In this document: positions 36,822 to 36,843 of the stretch, piece after piece
How positions within the stretch are numbered: the first letter of the stretch is position 1
Layout of the letters: each line of letters opens with the position of its first letter
Origin: an uncultured Spirochaetaceae bacterium
GTDB taxonomy: Bacteria; Spirochaetota; Spirochaetia; Sphaerochaetales; Sphaerochaetaceae
DNA length: 36,843 nucleotides
Assembly (NCBI GenBank): GCA_944392975.1
Contig: CALXYN010000019.1
Coordinates: forward strand, 1-36,843
Direction: 5' to 3'
Program-made: the position numbers and the translations under genes
Notes under the pieces: model-generated
What the model saw: the letters and a program-made list of their open reading frames with translations, nothing else
Databases searched by the model: none
Told to the model about the DNA's origin: nothing

Positions 36822-36843
36822 TTTTCGTCCTCCGGTTCTATGT

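Noticed and set aside
1-36843. tRNA, rRNA, riboswitch or complete insertion sequence
   Set aside because: I looked for cloverleaf ends, conserved riboswitch cores and transposase motifs and saw none; a covariance-model scan could still find small RNAs.

Overview
The window reads as a spirochaete chromosome, probably an anaerobic, gut-type, Sphaerochaetaceae-like lineage (inference). Pointers are a class I (archaeal-type) lysyl-tRNA synthetase, a signal-peptide-bearing beta-barrel-like outer membrane protein ending in Phe, a free-standing NifS/NifU pair with a BFD-type NifU, several Fe-S oxidoreductase-type proteins (an aldehyde:ferredoxin oxidoreductase relative and a ferredoxin-fused aldo/keto reductase), and a Y-family polymerase/YolD pair. 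Codon use is even across most of the window and there is no prophage or complete insertion sequence; it is mostly compact core chromosome with small accessory islands.

Layout. 1-6.6 kb: start of a ClpP-like gene (minus) divergent from era (plus), then a minus operon lysS > flavoprotein > heterodimeric ABC exporter. 6.7-9.0 kb: an RlpA-like/SPOR-like secreted protein and a CrtO-like membrane protein convergent on an outer membrane protein gene. 9.1-12 kb: single-domain asparaginase, XRE membrane regulator, LysE exporter, Fe-S aldo/keto reductase. 11.9-15.4 kb: minus operon MATE > GrpB-cytidine deaminase fusion > Vat-like acetyltransferase > Ogt, which looks like a resistance/detoxification cluster. 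15.4-18.2 kb: orphan RelB-type antitoxin, a gene-poor stretch, then Y-family polymerase + YolD. 18.3-21 kb: iron alcohol dehydrogenase, then a thioredoxin/CcdA pair. 21-23.6 kb: minus operon lipase > BrkB/YihY > unknown. 23.7-27.2 kb: phosphoesterase, AOR-like protein, frameshifted DUF4186, HSL-type esterase. 27.2-28.0 kb: two tandem small RNA/peptide modules. 28-32.2 kb: acetyltransferase, NAD synthetase, nucleoside kinase. 32.2-36.8 kb: minus cluster rpmE, GHMP-kinase-like, surE, YkgJ-type, nifS, nifU, HTH regulator.

Two signals stand out. First, 27275-27924 holds two tandem copies of what looks like an undescribed type I toxin-antitoxin-like system. Each copy has a sigma70 promoter, a structured 5' UTR, a strong Shine-Dalgarno, a 34-35 residue helical hydrophobic peptide, a hairpin usable as a terminator, and a convergent antisense promoter with the same hexamers (TTGACT-N17-GATAAT) in both copies. 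Second, most first-in-operon genes lack a Shine-Dalgarno and instead have a -10 box 6-9 nt before the start codon, so the transcript should begin at or next to the start codon (leaderless mRNA). Operon-internal genes and a few others keep strong Shine-Dalgarno sites.

Several proteins look like catalytically altered members of known families (GHMP kinase, RlpA, aldo/keto reductase, AOR), and convergent gene pairs overlap repeatedly at their 3' ends, one by 157 bp. All calls come from reading the sequence; no database search or folding program was run.
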